From Saprospiraceae bacterium (lineage in GTDB: Bacteria > Bacteroidota > Bacteroidia > Chitinophagales > Saprospiraceae): a stretch of DNA of 58,550 bases. The DNA lies in contig JAHDDO010000026.1 of NCBI GenBank assembly GCA_020629315.1, forward strand, positions 1 through 58,550, given 5' to 3'. The notes below the pieces were generated by a model, which was not told where the DNA came from, searched no databases, and saw only the letters and a list, made by a program, of their open reading frames with translations. A program made the translations under genes and the position numbers. This document shows, in pieces, positions 17,029 through 26,876 of this stretch. Within the stretch, counting starts at the first letter, position 1. Every line of letters begins with the position of its first letter.

Positions 17029-17544
17029 TTAAAGGTGTTTTGCATGAACTTCGGCGGCACCTGTCTCTCTAAAGAAAGAAGATGCACTATCCGCATCTAA
17101 ATCATGCTCATCAAACGCAATACAAAATTTATCGTCCGTAATTCTTGGATCTAAGTAATCGTTGGTCACACCAGGTCCCATACCACTAATTAAGTAAAAG
17201 GTTACAACCATACCGATTGAGGCAAATAAAACAGTTAACTCAAACGTAATAGGAATAAATGCGGGGACTGACCAATGGGGTTTACCACCAAATATCACCG
17301 GCCAATCTTTTGTAAAGATCCAGGTCATTCCTAAAAATGCGGTTAGTGTTCCTAATGCACCATAGATAAAACCAGCTATGTGCAATCTCGATTCACTTAA
17401 TCCCAGTATTGGGTCTAATCCGTGGACAGGAAAAGGTGTGTACACATCCATTATCTCAAGATGTTTATCCTTAGCGACTTTAACTGCTCTTAGCAACTCT
17501 TCCTCGTCGTTATATAATCCGTATATGACTTTGTTATGTGCCAT
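17029..17544 (-). CDS. actD: Alternative complex III subunit ActD (DUF3341)
   Basis: This 171-residue protein has two membrane helices (about residues 65-85 and 100-122). The N-terminal domain of the DUF3341 family contains the conserved VYTPFPVHGLD segment. ActD is a small membrane subunit of alternative complex III without cofactors. The gene lies between actC and actE with spacings under 20 bases. Confidence 0.93.
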   Translation of the reverse strand: MAHNKVIYGLYNDEEELLRAVKVAKDKHLEIMDVYTPFPVHGLDPILGLSESRLHIAGFIYGALGTLTAFLGMTWIFTKDWPVIFGGKPHWSVPAFIPITFELTVLFASIGMVVTFYLISGMGPGVTNDYLDPRITDDKFCIAFDEHDLDADSASSFFRETGAAEVHAKHL

Positions 17545-17562
17545 TTCAATTACTTTCTGATA

Positions 17563-19299
17563 TTAATATTTACCACCGTCTAATCGGTCTTGCAAATCTT
17601 TCAATTCATCCCACCGACCTTCATAAGCCAATTTTGCTTGTTGAGGCCAAGATTCCGGTGAGTTACCCATAAAGTTTCCTTCACCTTCATCCAATATTCT
17701 TTGCAAATCATCCACTTGTGCAGAGGATAATTGTTGGAATGTCTTAATACCTGCAGCCTTTAATGTTTGTTCTACTTTCGGTCCAATGCCCTCTAATTTC
17801 TTCAAGTCATCTTCCATAGTAAGGACAGACGCATCATCTACATGCCCACTAGTTCCATGGTTAGCATCTGAACTTGCAGCAGAATGAACCGCGTGCAGCG
17901 CATGGTCATGATCATGATGATGTGCATGCGCATTTGGTCCCGTATATTGATCGCCTGAAGATTTTAGTATACTCTTGATTTCAGCAATGGCAACCACGGG
18001 CGCAACTCTTGTAAAAATCAAATAGAATGTGAAGAATAATCCTATTGTTCCTAAGTAGATGCCCATCTCGACCCACGTTGGAGAATAATAACTCCATGAA
18101 GATGGAAGGTAATCTCTAGCTAATGTGGTCGCAATAATTACGAACCGTTCGAACCACATGCCTATGTTTACAACTATTGACAATAAGAATGTCCAAAATA
18201 TACTCCGTCTGAATTTTTTAAACCAGAAAAATTGTGGTGTGATTACATTACAGAACATCATACCAAAATATGACCACCAATATGGACCCAAGGCTCTATT
18301 AAAAAACGCAAATTGCTCATAAACGTAGCCTGAATACCACGCTATAAATAGTTCTGTCAAATAGGCAACCCCTACAATCGTACCAGTCACCAATATCACC
18401 TTATTCATTGACTCTATGTGTGCCAATGTTATATAGTCTTCCAGCTTAAGAATCTTACGAGTTACAAGCATCAATGTTTGTACCATGGCGAACCCAGAAA
18501 AGATAGCACCCGCAACAAAGTATGGCGGGAATATAGTTGTGTGCCAACCAGGTATTACTGATGTTGCGAAATCAAAACTTACAATCGTGTGTACAGAAAG
18601 TACCAGTGGTGTAGCAATACCTGCCAAAACCAAACTTAATGATTCCCATCGTTGCCAGTGTTTCGCAGAACCTGTCCATCCAAATGAAAGGAAATTATAA
18701 ATCTTTTTTCTAAAGCCTTTCGCTCTATCTCTTACCGTAGCAAAATCTGGTACAAGTCCTGTGTACCAAAACAATAGGGATACCGTAAAATATGTAGATA
18801 TCGCAAAAAGATCCCAAAGAAGTGGTGAGTTGAAGTTAGGCCACAAAGGTCCACGTGTATTAGGATATGGGAAGAAATAAAAGACCACCCATGCTCTACC
18901 TACGTGGATACCAGGGAATAACGCTGCACATATAACGGCGAAAATCGTCATCGCCTCAGCGGCTCTGTTTACACCGGTACGCCATTTTTGACGGAAAAGT
19001 AAAAGGATCGCAGAAATCAACGTTCCTGCGTGACCGATTCCAATCCACCAAACGAAGTTGGTAATATCCCAACCCCATCCTACTGTACGGTTCAAATTCC
19101 ATGTTCCGATACCATGCCATATCGTCCATGCAATACAAAAGAGTCCGAAAGCTAAACATGATACAGCAATAATAAAACCTATGATCCAAGATCCTGTAGG
19201 TGCTTTCTCCGTTGGAGAAACTAAATCCTCAGTGATCTGATGATAGGTCTTATTCCCTGTAACCAATGGCTCTCGAATAGGACTTACGTAATGACTCAT
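17563..19299 (-). CDS. actC: Alternative complex III subunit ActC with C-terminal HhH tail
   Basis: The NrfD/PsrC-type quinol-binding subunit covers about residues 1-455 with ten helices and the family segments [20 protein letters not shown] and [12 protein letters not shown] His-rich linker (about 460-480) follows. The final 80 residues form a helix-hairpin-helix domain starting [17 protein letters not shown] and ending with a [17 protein letters not shown] segment. Domains of this type occur as tails on other Bacteroidota proteins, including ribosomal L21, but are not part of the standard ActC. The frame is intact. The role of the tail is unknown; protein-protein contact is more likely than DNA binding because it would face the cytoplasm of a membrane complex. 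Confidence 0.92.
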   Translation of the reverse strand: MSHYVSPIREPLVTGNKTYHQITEDLVSPTEKAPTGSWIIGFIIAVSCLAFGLFCIAWTIWHGIGTWNLNRTVGWGWDITNFVWWIGIGHAGTLISAILLLFRQKWRTGVNRAAEAMTIFAVICAALFPGIHVGRAWVVFYFFPYPNTRGPLWPNFNSPLLWDLFAISTYFTVSLLFWYTGLVPDFATVRDRAKGFRKKIYNFLSFGWTGSAKHWQRWESLSLVLAGIATPLVLSVHTIVSFDFATSVIPGWHTTIFPPYFVAGAIFSGFAMVQTLMLVTRKILKLEDYITLAHIESMNKVILVTGTIVGVAYLTELFIAWYSGYVYEQFAFFNRALGPYWWSYFGMMFCNVITPQFFWFKKFRRSIFWTFLLSIVVNIGMWFERFVIIATTLARDYLPSSWSYYSPTWVEMGIYLGTIGLFFTFYLIFTRVAPVVAIAEIKSILKSSGDQYTGPNAHAHHHDHDHALHAVHSAASSDANHGTSGHVDDASVLTMEDDLKKLEGIGPKVEQTLKAAGIKTFQQLSSAQVDDLQRILDEGEGNFMGNSPESWPQQAKLAYEGRWDELKDLQDRLDGGKY

Positions 19300-19336
19300 A
19301 CTTGTATATTTATCAAAGAGTTTTTATCAAATATTT

Positions 19337-22300
19337 TTACGCATCTAATGTTTCATCTCTATTATTCACCTTCATGGTGTAGGTAACAGATGACTTAACA
19401 TTCACTTCTTCTAAGGCTATATAATTAAGTGGTGATTGTAACTTTTTGTCTAAATCACCGCCCTTATTATTGAAATCACCAAATGTAATGGCACCTGTCG
19501 GACACGCAGACTCACATGCCGTAGTTACATCACTGTCTTTCAATCGTCTACCTTCTATTTTCGCTTCTAATTTTCCTGCTTGTAATCGTTGTACACAGAA
19601 AGAACATTTTTCAATAACACCCCTTGCTCTAACTGTCACATCTGGATTCAACACCATTCTTGTTAAGTTATCAGCGTAGAATGGTTTATCTAATCCTTCG
19701 ACCACGTCAATTTGGTTTGCTGGGAATATATCTGCAGTGGTATAGTCTAACCAATTGAATCTACGTACTTTATATGGGCAGTTATTTGCACAATATCGAG
19801 TTCCTACACATCTGTTATATGTCATCTGATTCAAGCCCTCTGACGAGTGATTTGTGGCATTTACTGGGCACACATTTTCACATGGAGCATTATCACAATG
19901 CTGACACATCATAGGTTGGTACACAGTATTAGGGTTTTCGACATCACCATAATAATATCTATCAATCCGTAACCAAGTCATTTCATGATGACGGCTTACT
20001 TCTCTTTTACCTACAATAGGAACATTATTTTCGGACATACAAGCAACCGTACAAGCACCGCATCCTATACACGCATTCAAATCAACATGCATACCCCAAT
20101 GATGACCTTGAGAGTACTTATCTGCTACATACTCATCATATGGATAAAGGGTCTTATCATTTAAGTACTGGGCATTAGCTCTTCTCTTTTCAAGATCAGC
20201 AATGCTTGCATCTAAATCATTTATATGCGAGTTATATACGATTGATCTCTCGGTCAAACTCCCTTGATATCCTTGCTGTACAGCTCCATATGTTACAAAA
20301 ACAGTCGCAGCTTCATCTGCATTGATCGTTTCCCCTGTAGCAGCATCTGTGCCTTTAACACCAAATGTGTGGTGGTATTGAACACAAGAGAAATGCTCTT
20401 CTTTTCGAAGTTTTCTTCCTAATGAAACCTTTGTATTGTAATACTGCGTCCGACCCTTATCTGTTGTTAGACAAGTGTTTACATTTACACCAATCCCTTT
20501 ACCTAAAGGACTTGCATTCTTTCTACCGTATCCTAATGCTAATGCTACAGTTCCTGGCATTTGTCCAAATTGTTGGATTACAGGAACAGTAAAACTCTGG
20601 TCTCCAATAGTAATTTCTACCATATCACCATCCTCAAGGCCATTTAGACCCACCATAGTTCTTACCCCATCAAAGTTTACGGGAACAGCCAGGTAATTAC
20701 CCCAAGAGGTTCTAGCTACTGGATCTGGCATTTCCATTAACCAAGGGTTTTCAGAAGCGTTACCATTACCCATGTGTATAGTCTCGAAGAACTTAATCTC
20801 GAGCTCGGCATTAGAAGGCTTTGATACCTTATCACCAATTCCGGCTAACGAGCTACCACTAAATGAGTAACTTGAAGAACCTCCTTTTAGCATGCCATCA
20901 TGCACCGCGGCATTCCAATACGACGCAAAACTGTAAAATTTATCTTGAGAAGCAAAAGCACCATCCTTAAGTTGACCTTGCAATTTGTCATGCATAAAAT
21001 CAACAGAACCTGGCGCTGCTGCACCTGACCAGACCATGATACTTTCTTCTAATTGTCTAGTATTAAATAACCTCCCAATGGTAGGTTGAACAATCATTGT
21101 TTCACCTTCATACTTCTCAGCATCTCCCCAACTTTCTAAATAATGATTTATAGGTGCAATATAATTACATAAGGCCGTAGTCTCGTTTGGAGTATATGCT
21201 AATGCGATTCTATTCTTTGCCTTAGATACGGCATCTGCCAATTTATTCCCTCCTGCAAAATCATATGCTGGATTACAATCATAAAAAATTACCGTATCAA
21301 TACCATTTCCTGGAAGTTCAGAAATAAGGGTATCTATATTGCGCTCATCACCTGAAAACGAAGTACAAACACCTGATAATGATATTGTATTTCCATATGC
21401 ACCCAGCGCATTGTTTATTTCGTTGACTAGTAATTGTTCATAGGTGTTATTGCTGCCACTAACTACTAAAGCCTTAGATCCTGCAGATTTCAAATCACTG
21501 GCCACCTTTTTCAGCGCTTTTTGCGCCTTTTGGTTAAGTTTAGGTCCACTAATTCCTCCTACTATTTCATTTGCTAAGTAAGCAATAGCTGCCCCTTGCT
21601 CACTAGGTCTTACTAATACCCTATTATCGGCATTTGAACCTGTCAAGGACATATGGGCCTCAACCTGCACATGTTTAGACATCTTTGGATGAGCAGGATC
21701 TACTTTTCTTCCTTTAGCATAGTCGGTTGCGAATCCACCACCTAACCAACTTCCTAAAAAGTCAGCGTCAAATGAAACAATCATATCTGCTTTATCAAAA
21801 TGATACCTTGGAATGATTGCAGAGCCAAAAGAGTTAGTATTTGCTTCAAGCATACCACCATACGAAACCGGATCATAGGTGAAGATTTCTGTATTAGGAT
21901 ACTTCGCTTTAAAAGCAGCCAAGGTCTTTCGCGCAGAAGGACTAGCTATAGAGTTAGTAACAACTCTAATATTTCGAGAACCTTTAAGAATGCTTAATAC
22001 TTCATTATCAAATCCAGCCCAATTCAGAGCTTCATATCCGTCTCCGACACTTTTCAAAGGCGCTTGAATTCGATTCGTATTATATAGCGAAAGAACAGAT
22101 GCCTGAGCTCTAGGACTTAAACCAGTTGTACCATTAGCCATGGCATTTCCTTCGATATGTATAGGTCTTCCTTCCCTTGTTTTTACCACAACAGCCTCTG
22201 CATTCCCACCTTGAGAATAACATGAGGCGTAGTAGGTCGCAACGCCTGGAATAATTTCTTCAGGCTTAACTACATACGGTATAGCCCTTTTAACTGGCGT

Positions 22301-22522
22301 GTCACAACCCGCTGCAATTGTAGCTGCGCCAAGCCCAAAGCCAAGCATTTTTAGGAAATCACGACGACCTCCTTCTAACTCCAATGCACCTTCGGCTATT
22401 TCAGTACCCGGATTCGTTTGGAATTCCTGTTGAGATTGTTGAACAAACTCTTCTGTCATTTCAAGATCCTGTGACCCTATCCAAATATGATTCTTATCCA
22501 TGTTTGATTTTGGATTATTCAT
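19337..22522 (-). CDS. actB: Alternative complex III subunit ActB (iron-sulfur protein)
   Basis: This 1061-residue fused subunit has a molybdopterin-oxidoreductase-like N-terminal half and a ferredoxin-like C-terminal part. A twin-arginine motif RRDFLKMLGFG appears near residue 53, about 50 residues after the start, which is typical for ActB. Cysteine clusters CIGCGACTVAC, CQHCDNAPCENVC, CVGTRYCANNC and CSFC...CESACP can hold one 3Fe-4S and three 4Fe-4S clusters. In ActB the first half has lost the molybdenum cofactor. It takes electrons from quinol and passes them to the cytochromes. The gene follows actA by 18 bases. Confidence 0.95.
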   Translation of the reverse strand: MNNPKSNMDKNHIWIGSQDLEMTEEFVQQSQQEFQTNPGTEIAEGALELEGGRRDFLKMLGFGLGAATIAAGCDTPVKRAIPYVVKPEEIIPGVATYYASCYSQGGNAEAVVVKTREGRPIHIEGNAMANGTTGLSPRAQASVLSLYNTNRIQAPLKSVGDGYEALNWAGFDNEVLSILKGSRNIRVVTNSIASPSARKTLAAFKAKYPNTEIFTYDPVSYGGMLEANTNSFGSAIIPRYHFDKADMIVSFDADFLGSWLGGGFATDYAKGRKVDPAHPKMSKHVQVEAHMSLTGSNADNRVLVRPSEQGAAIAYLANEIVGGISGPKLNQKAQKALKKVASDLKSAGSKALVVSGSNNTYEQLLVNEINNALGAYGNTISLSGVCTSFSGDERNIDTLISELPGNGIDTVIFYDCNPAYDFAGGNKLADAVSKAKNRIALAYTPNETTALCNYIAPINHYLESWGDAEKYEGETMIVQPTIGRLFNTRQLEESIMVWSGAAAPGSVDFMHDKLQGQLKDGAFASQDKFYSFASYWNAAVHDGMLKGGSSSYSFSGSSLAGIGDKVSKPSNAELEIKFFETIHMGNGNASENPWLMEMPDPVARTSWGNYLAVPVNFDGVRTMVGLNGLEDGDMVEITIGDQSFTVPVIQQFGQMPGTVALALGYGRKNASPLGKGIGVNVNTCLTTDKGRTQYYNTKVSLGRKLRKEEHFSCVQYHHTFGVKGTDAATGETINADEAATVFVTYGAVQQGYQGSLTERSIVYNSHINDLDASIADLEKRRANAQYLNDKTLYPYDEYVADKYSQGHHWGMHVDLNACIGCGACTVACMSENNVPIVGKREVSRHHEMTWLRIDRYYYGDVENPNTVYQPMMCQHCDNAPCENVCPVNATNHSSEGLNQMTYNRCVGTRYCANNCPYKVRRFNWLDYTTADIFPANQIDVVEGLDKPFYADNLTRMVLNPDVTVRARGVIEKCSFCVQRLQAGKLEAKIEGRRLKDSDVTTACESACPTGAITFGDFNNKGGDLDKKLQSPLNYIALEEVNVKSSVTYTMKVNNRDETLDA

Positions 22523-22540
22523 TTCGATTGAACTAAAAAA

Positions 22541-23986
22541 TTAATAGTGGCATTTTTGACATTCCAAACCGCCTATATCCTCTACAGTTACCTTATCTCT
22601 ATCTCCCGAAGCTAACTCATCATGATATTTTTGGTAACTCTTATAATATTCATTATCAGCAAATTGCACTTCTGTTTCTCGGTGACAATTTATACACCAT
22701 CCCATTGATAATGGAGAGTGTTGCTCAAGAACTTCCATCTCTTCTACTTTACCATGGCATTGCTGACATTCTAATTTTCCTACTGTAACGTGCTGCGCAT
22801 GATTGAAATACGCATGATCAGGTAGATTGTGAATACGAATCCATTCGATAGGTCCTCTAAAGTCAGACTTTTGCTCATTAGTTAAAGAGCTAACTATTCC
22901 TTTCCATTGTGCGTCTACAAGTTCTTCTCCTGCATTATCTAAAACATCGATTCCTTTTTCAACCAGATACTGATCTCCAATCCATTTTTTGAATAAGCGT
23001 TCAATAGTATCTACTTCCATCTCATCATACCCTTCAATATACTTTCCTGTACTCGGATCATAACCCACAGATGCATAAATTTTACTTAACTCGGCTGTTC
23101 CATACTCACTTCCATTCTTTATAGCGGTATGGCAATTCATACAGGTGTTAGCAGCAGGTATCCCTGAATGCTTTGATCGTCTAGCACTATCATGACAATA
23201 TTGACAGTCTATTTTATTTATACCAGCATGCGTTTCATGCGAAAATTTAATAGGCTGCTCAGGGGCATACCCCTGTTGTCGTCCTAAGTCTACTGCTTTG
23301 TTAGCTGTTGCATATCCACCCAAGATTATTAATCCAAATAATAAGAATGTAACAAAGCCTTTTGATGTAAGCGTTTGCATCATGGTCTTTCCTTCATACG
23401 GAATACCATCTCTGGCTGCATTAATCTTATTTAGATTATTAATAACTCTCGACAGAATTAAGCTTAAAAAGGCAAGTAGTGCGAATAATATATAATATAT
23501 ATAGTTGCTCGATTTTTTCTCAACCTCTACAGCACCCGCAGCAGCAGGGTCCACTTTTGGTGTCCCGTACGTTCCTGTAGCTACACCATTAATGTATAGA
23601 AGAATTGACTCAATATCTTCATCCGTTAAATTAGGAAACGCCGTCATTACTGTAGGCTTGTATTCATTCCATAACTCAACAGCTCTTGGATGACCAGCAG
23701 AGATCATCGCCTGTGAATTTCGTATCCAGTTATACAGGTCTTCTCGAGGGTAATCAGCCCAATATTCTTCCGCATTAGCCAAAGCAGGTCCGGTTAACGC
23801 AGATTTCATATCCTTTGCATGACATGAAGCGCAATAGTTCTTAAACGTAACTTTCCCAGCATCTGGGTTCGCCTCAGCCGATAGTATCAAGGGAAAAATG
23901 AAAAGTAATAGGACTAACTTATTCGAATTGAACAGTTTATGTATTATCATTCCAACTTGAATGTGCATGGTAAAAAATAAATTCAT
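22541..23986 (-). CDS. actA: Alternative complex III subunit ActA, multiheme cytochrome c
   Basis: Six CxxCH heme sites are visible: CASCH near residue 52, then CQYCH, CMNCH, CQQCH, CINCH and CQKCH in the C-terminal half. The N-terminal monoheme domain precedes one membrane helix (about residues 160-180) and a multiheme domain. This is the electron-accepting cytochrome subunit of the complex. The open frame starts at 23986, but the Met at 23950 gives a cleaner signal peptide (MIIHKLFNSNK followed by a hydrophobic core ending in SAEA), so the true start may be there. It is the first gene of the respiratory operon. Confidence 0.93.
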   Translation of the reverse strand: MNLFFTMHIQVGMIIHKLFNSNKLVLLLFIFPLILSAEANPDAGKVTFKNYCASCHAKDMKSALTGPALANAEEYWADYPREDLYNWIRNSQAMISAGHPRAVELWNEYKPTVMTAFPNLTDEDIESILLYINGVATGTYGTPKVDPAAAGAVEVEKKSSNYIYYILFALLAFLSLILSRVINNLNKINAARDGIPYEGKTMMQTLTSKGFVTFLLFGLIILGGYATANKAVDLGRQQGYAPEQPIKFSHETHAGINKIDCQYCHDSARRSKHSGIPAANTCMNCHTAIKNGSEYGTAELSKIYASVGYDPSTGKYIEGYDEMEVDTIERLFKKWIGDQYLVEKGIDVLDNAGEELVDAQWKGIVSSLTNEQKSDFRGPIEWIRIHNLPDHAYFNHAQHVTVGKLECQQCHGKVEEMEVLEQHSPLSMGWCINCHRETEVQFADNEYYKSYQKYHDELASGDRDKVTVEDIGGLECQKCHY

Positions 23987-24019
23987 TATGCCTGATTTCC
24001 CAATAGGGAATCATTGACG

Positions 24020-24052
24020 CAAAAATAGAAATTGTAACCTTTTATTAACAAA
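24020..24052 (-). promoter_or_regulatory. Promoter of the act-cox operon
   Basis: On the minus strand TTTG (24049-24052), 21 bases, then TATTTTTG (24020-24027) matches the Bacteroidota -33/-7 consensus TTTG / TAnnTTTG. Transcription would begin near 24012, giving a leader of about 25 to 60 bases depending on which actA start is used. Confidence 0.6.
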
Positions 24053-24324
24053 TTTATCATATGAGGGTCATTATTTAGATTTTGTCTAAATATGCTCTTC
24101 CCCCTCACGAACTTTTTTAAATAATAAGGCCACTTATATTATGATGTTCTTCACATAATACATTCTACCCAAGAATAATATGTTTACGTATATTTTTTTG
24201 AAGTGAATGACAATTATCGCCTTATTTCAAGCTAAATGACTTTTTGTTATCAAAAAGTTTACAAACCGTAAAATGAATCTTAGTAATTCCATAAATTGTT
24301 CTCGACCCTCTATTTTGTCGACTG

Positions 24325-24332
24325 TAGCTTTG
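24325..24332 (+). promoter_or_regulatory. Putative -7 element for TonB receptor
   Basis: TAGCTTTG matches TAnnTTTG and lies 17 bases before the ATG of the TonB receptor gene. No well-spaced -33 box is evident. Confidence 0.4.
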
Positions 24333-24349
24333 GGTTTAAATAAATAATC

Positions 24350-26770
24350 ATGAAAAAATCAATCTTCATTTTATTGAGTTTGTTAACCATACAATCTATG
24401 GCACAACAAACCATTAGAGGTATAGTAGTTGATAAAGAATCTCAATTTCCATTGATAGGCGTAAATATAAGTGTGTTGTCCAATGCTGATCTTTTAGGGA
24501 CAACCACTGATTTTGATGGCACCTTTCGATTAGAGAATATATCCTTAGGGCGCCAAGATTTGCAATTTACTTACCTCGGATATGAAGATGTCATCCTCAA
24601 TGATATCATTGTAAACGCAGGTAAAGAAGTCATCCTAAACATAGAAATGGAAGAATCGGTGGTACAACTAGAAGAAGTGACCATTGTAGCTCGACGAAAC
24701 GGAGAAGTAACTAATGAAATGGCTACTGTAAGTGCGCGCGAGTTTTCTGTTCAAGAAACAAACAGATATGCAGGTAGTAGAGGTGAGCCAGCTAGAATGG
24801 CTTCAAACTTTGCTGGGGTACAAGGTGCAGATGATTCTCGAAATGATGTCATCATTAGAGGAAATACGCCGACAGGGGTATTATGGCGATTAGATGGCGT
24901 TAATATACCTAACCCAAATCACTTTTCTATTCCTGGCACTGGAGGCGGTTCAGTAACCATTCTGAATAATAAATTTCTTAAAAACTCAGATTTCTACACC
25001 GGAGCATTTCCAGCTGAATACGGCAATGGCATTGCGGGTGTATTTGATCTAAAAATGAGGAATGGCAATAACGAGAAACATGAGTTCAGTGGTCAACTTG
25101 GTTTTTTGGGTACCGAACTAATGGCGGAAGGTCCGTTACAAAAAGATTCAAGATCTTCCTACCTGGCAACCTATAGATATTCTACTTTACAATTATTCCA
25201 ATTCTTGGGCATTGATGTCGGTACAGATGCAATACCTCGATATCAAGATGCTTCCTTTAGAGTGAACTTTCCAAGAAAAAATGGAGGCAATTTATCTTTC
25301 TTTGGGATTGGCGGTCTGAGTGATATAGATATACTAATTTCTACTGAAGAAGCACCTAGTGGTGAAACTTTGATTTATGGCTCCAATGACCGAGATCAAT
25401 ATTTTGGGTCAAAAATGGGAACCTTTGGGGCAAGTTATTCCCAACCCTTAGATGCCAATACCTTTTTCAGAGTCACTCTTGCAGCTTCACATTCTTCGAT
25501 TAATGCATACCATGAATACATAGATCGCGAGATAATAGATGGAAAGTTCCAGTTAAACGCTACGATTCCGATTTTAGATTATGTGTTTACGGAAAATAAA
25601 TATTCTAGCTACTTAAATTATGTGAAAAAGATTAATTCACAATCAACCATTAAGGCGGGTATTAATGCAGATCTATTTCACTTAAAATATCTAGACAGTG
25701 TCCGTATCGTTAGACCAGCTAGTACAACAGGCGGGGATGTGAGTTTTGACCCTTGGCGAACTAGATGGAATGCAAATGACTTTGTTCCAATGCTGCAACC
25801 TTTCATCCAATATAAATATCGATTTAATGAAAAGCTAAGTGCCACAGCTGGACTGACTTCACTTTATTTTGGAATCAATAACAAAAGTTTTTCTCCAGTT
25901 GAACCTAGACTAGGCCTCAGCTACAAAATTGATGACAAGCAAAAGTTGGGCTTTGGTACAGGTCTTCATTCTCAAATACAAGCGCCATACTTGTATTACT
26001 ACAGCCAAGAAAGTATAGGAAGTGATCCAATTGAATTAAACAAAGATCAAATCGGTTTGATAAAGAGTGTGCATGCAGTGGGTTCTTATGACAGATTGAT
26101 AGGTAAAGTATCTAGATTAAAGTTGGAAGCGTATTACCAACACTTATATGATCTACCCGTCGCCGAGGATAGTAGTAGTTTTTCTTTGATCAATGCAGGC
26201 GCTGGGTTTTCTAGATTTTTTCCAGACTCATTAGTTACAGGTGGCCAAGGACGGAATTATGGGCTTGAACTAACCTTGGAACGATTTTTTAATAGAGGAT
26301 ACTACTTTCTAATCACGGGCTCTGTTTTTGACGCAAAGTATAAGACCCTAGATAATGTGTGGCGAAATACATCCTTTAATGGTAAGTATGCTTTCAATGC
26401 ATTATTTGCTAAGGAGTGGACCATTGGAAAAAGGAGTACCATAAATGTCGGTACTAAATTTACCAGGGTGGGTGGTCGATGGCGAGGCATTCTAGATTTA
26501 GATGAATCCTTGCTGCAGCAAGATGTTGTTTATACCTCAGAATCTGTAAATACCATTCAATTCGACCCATATTTCAGGGCTGATTTAAAATTAGCGTACA
26601 AATTGAATACATCAAATTTGACACACGAAATTGCGATTGATATTGTCAATGTTTTTGATACGCAAAACATTTTAAAAGAAACCTATGCCCCTGACCATCC
26701 TGATGGTCCTGTGGTTGATGAATACCAATTAGGATTACTTCCTTTGTTTTATTACAGAATAGATTTCTAG
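24350..26770 (+). CDS. TonB-dependent receptor with CarboxypepD_reg-like domain
   Basis: A signal peptide (residues 1-19) is followed by a carboxypeptidase-regulatory-like beta domain (about 22-105), a plug domain with the VIIRGNTPTGVLWRLDGV segment (about 165-185) and a long outer-membrane barrel ending in YYRIDF. The length of 806 residues is typical. Such receptors import siderophores, vitamins, peptides or oligosaccharides using TonB energy. There is no SusD partner next door, so it is not a canonical SusCD pair and the substrate cannot be predicted. It stands alone, divergent from the act operon. Confidence 0.9.
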   Translation: MKKSIFILLSLLTIQSMAQQTIRGIVVDKESQFPLIGVNISVLSNADLLGTTTDFDGTFRLENISLGRQDLQFTYLGYEDVILNDIIVNAGKEVILNIEMEESVVQLEEVTIVARRNGEVTNEMATVSAREFSVQETNRYAGSRGEPARMASNFAGVQGADDSRNDVIIRGNTPTGVLWRLDGVNIPNPNHFSIPGTGGGSVTILNNKFLKNSDFYTGAFPAEYGNGIAGVFDLKMRNGNNEKHEFSGQLGFLGTELMAEGPLQKDSRSSYLATYRYSTLQLFQFLGIDVGTDAIPRYQDASFRVNFPRKNGGNLSFFGIGGLSDIDILISTEEAPSGETLIYGSNDRDQYFGSKMGTFGASYSQPLDANTFFRVTLAASHSSINAYHEYIDREIIDGKFQLNATIPILDYVFTENKYSSYLNYVKKINSQSTIKAGINADLFHLKYLDSVRIVRPASTTGGDVSFDPWRTRWNANDFVPMLQPFIQYKYRFNEKLSATAGLTSLYFGINNKSFSPVEPRLGLSYKIDDKQKLGFGTGLHSQIQAPYLYYYSQESIGSDPIELNKDQIGLIKSVHAVGSYDRLIGKVSRLKLEAYYQHLYDLPVAEDSSSFSLINAGAGFSRFFPDSLVTGGQGRNYGLELTLERFFNRGYYFLITGSVFDAKYKTLDNVWRNTSFNGKYAFNALFAKEWTIGKRSTINVGTKFTRVGGRWRGILDLDESLLQQDVVYTSESVNTIQFDPYFRADLKLAYKLNTSNLTHEIAIDIVNVFDTQNILKETYAPDHPDGPVVDEYQLGLLPLFYYRIDF

Positions 26771-26876
26771 ATAAATTAGTTTAAGGCTTGAAGAAGGTGA
26801 ATTCTTAATTTCTCAAGGATTTGTTAATGACACCTTCCATCTTGCTAAGATGGAGTCCTATACATTCCTTTGTATT

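Larger units (their letters stand above)
23987..24349. other. Divergent intergenic region with two promoters
   Basis: This 363-base AT-rich gap separates actA (minus) from the TonB receptor (plus). It holds a minus-strand promoter at 24020-24052 and a plus-strand -7 element at 24325-24332. I see no small gene in it. Confidence 0.6.
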
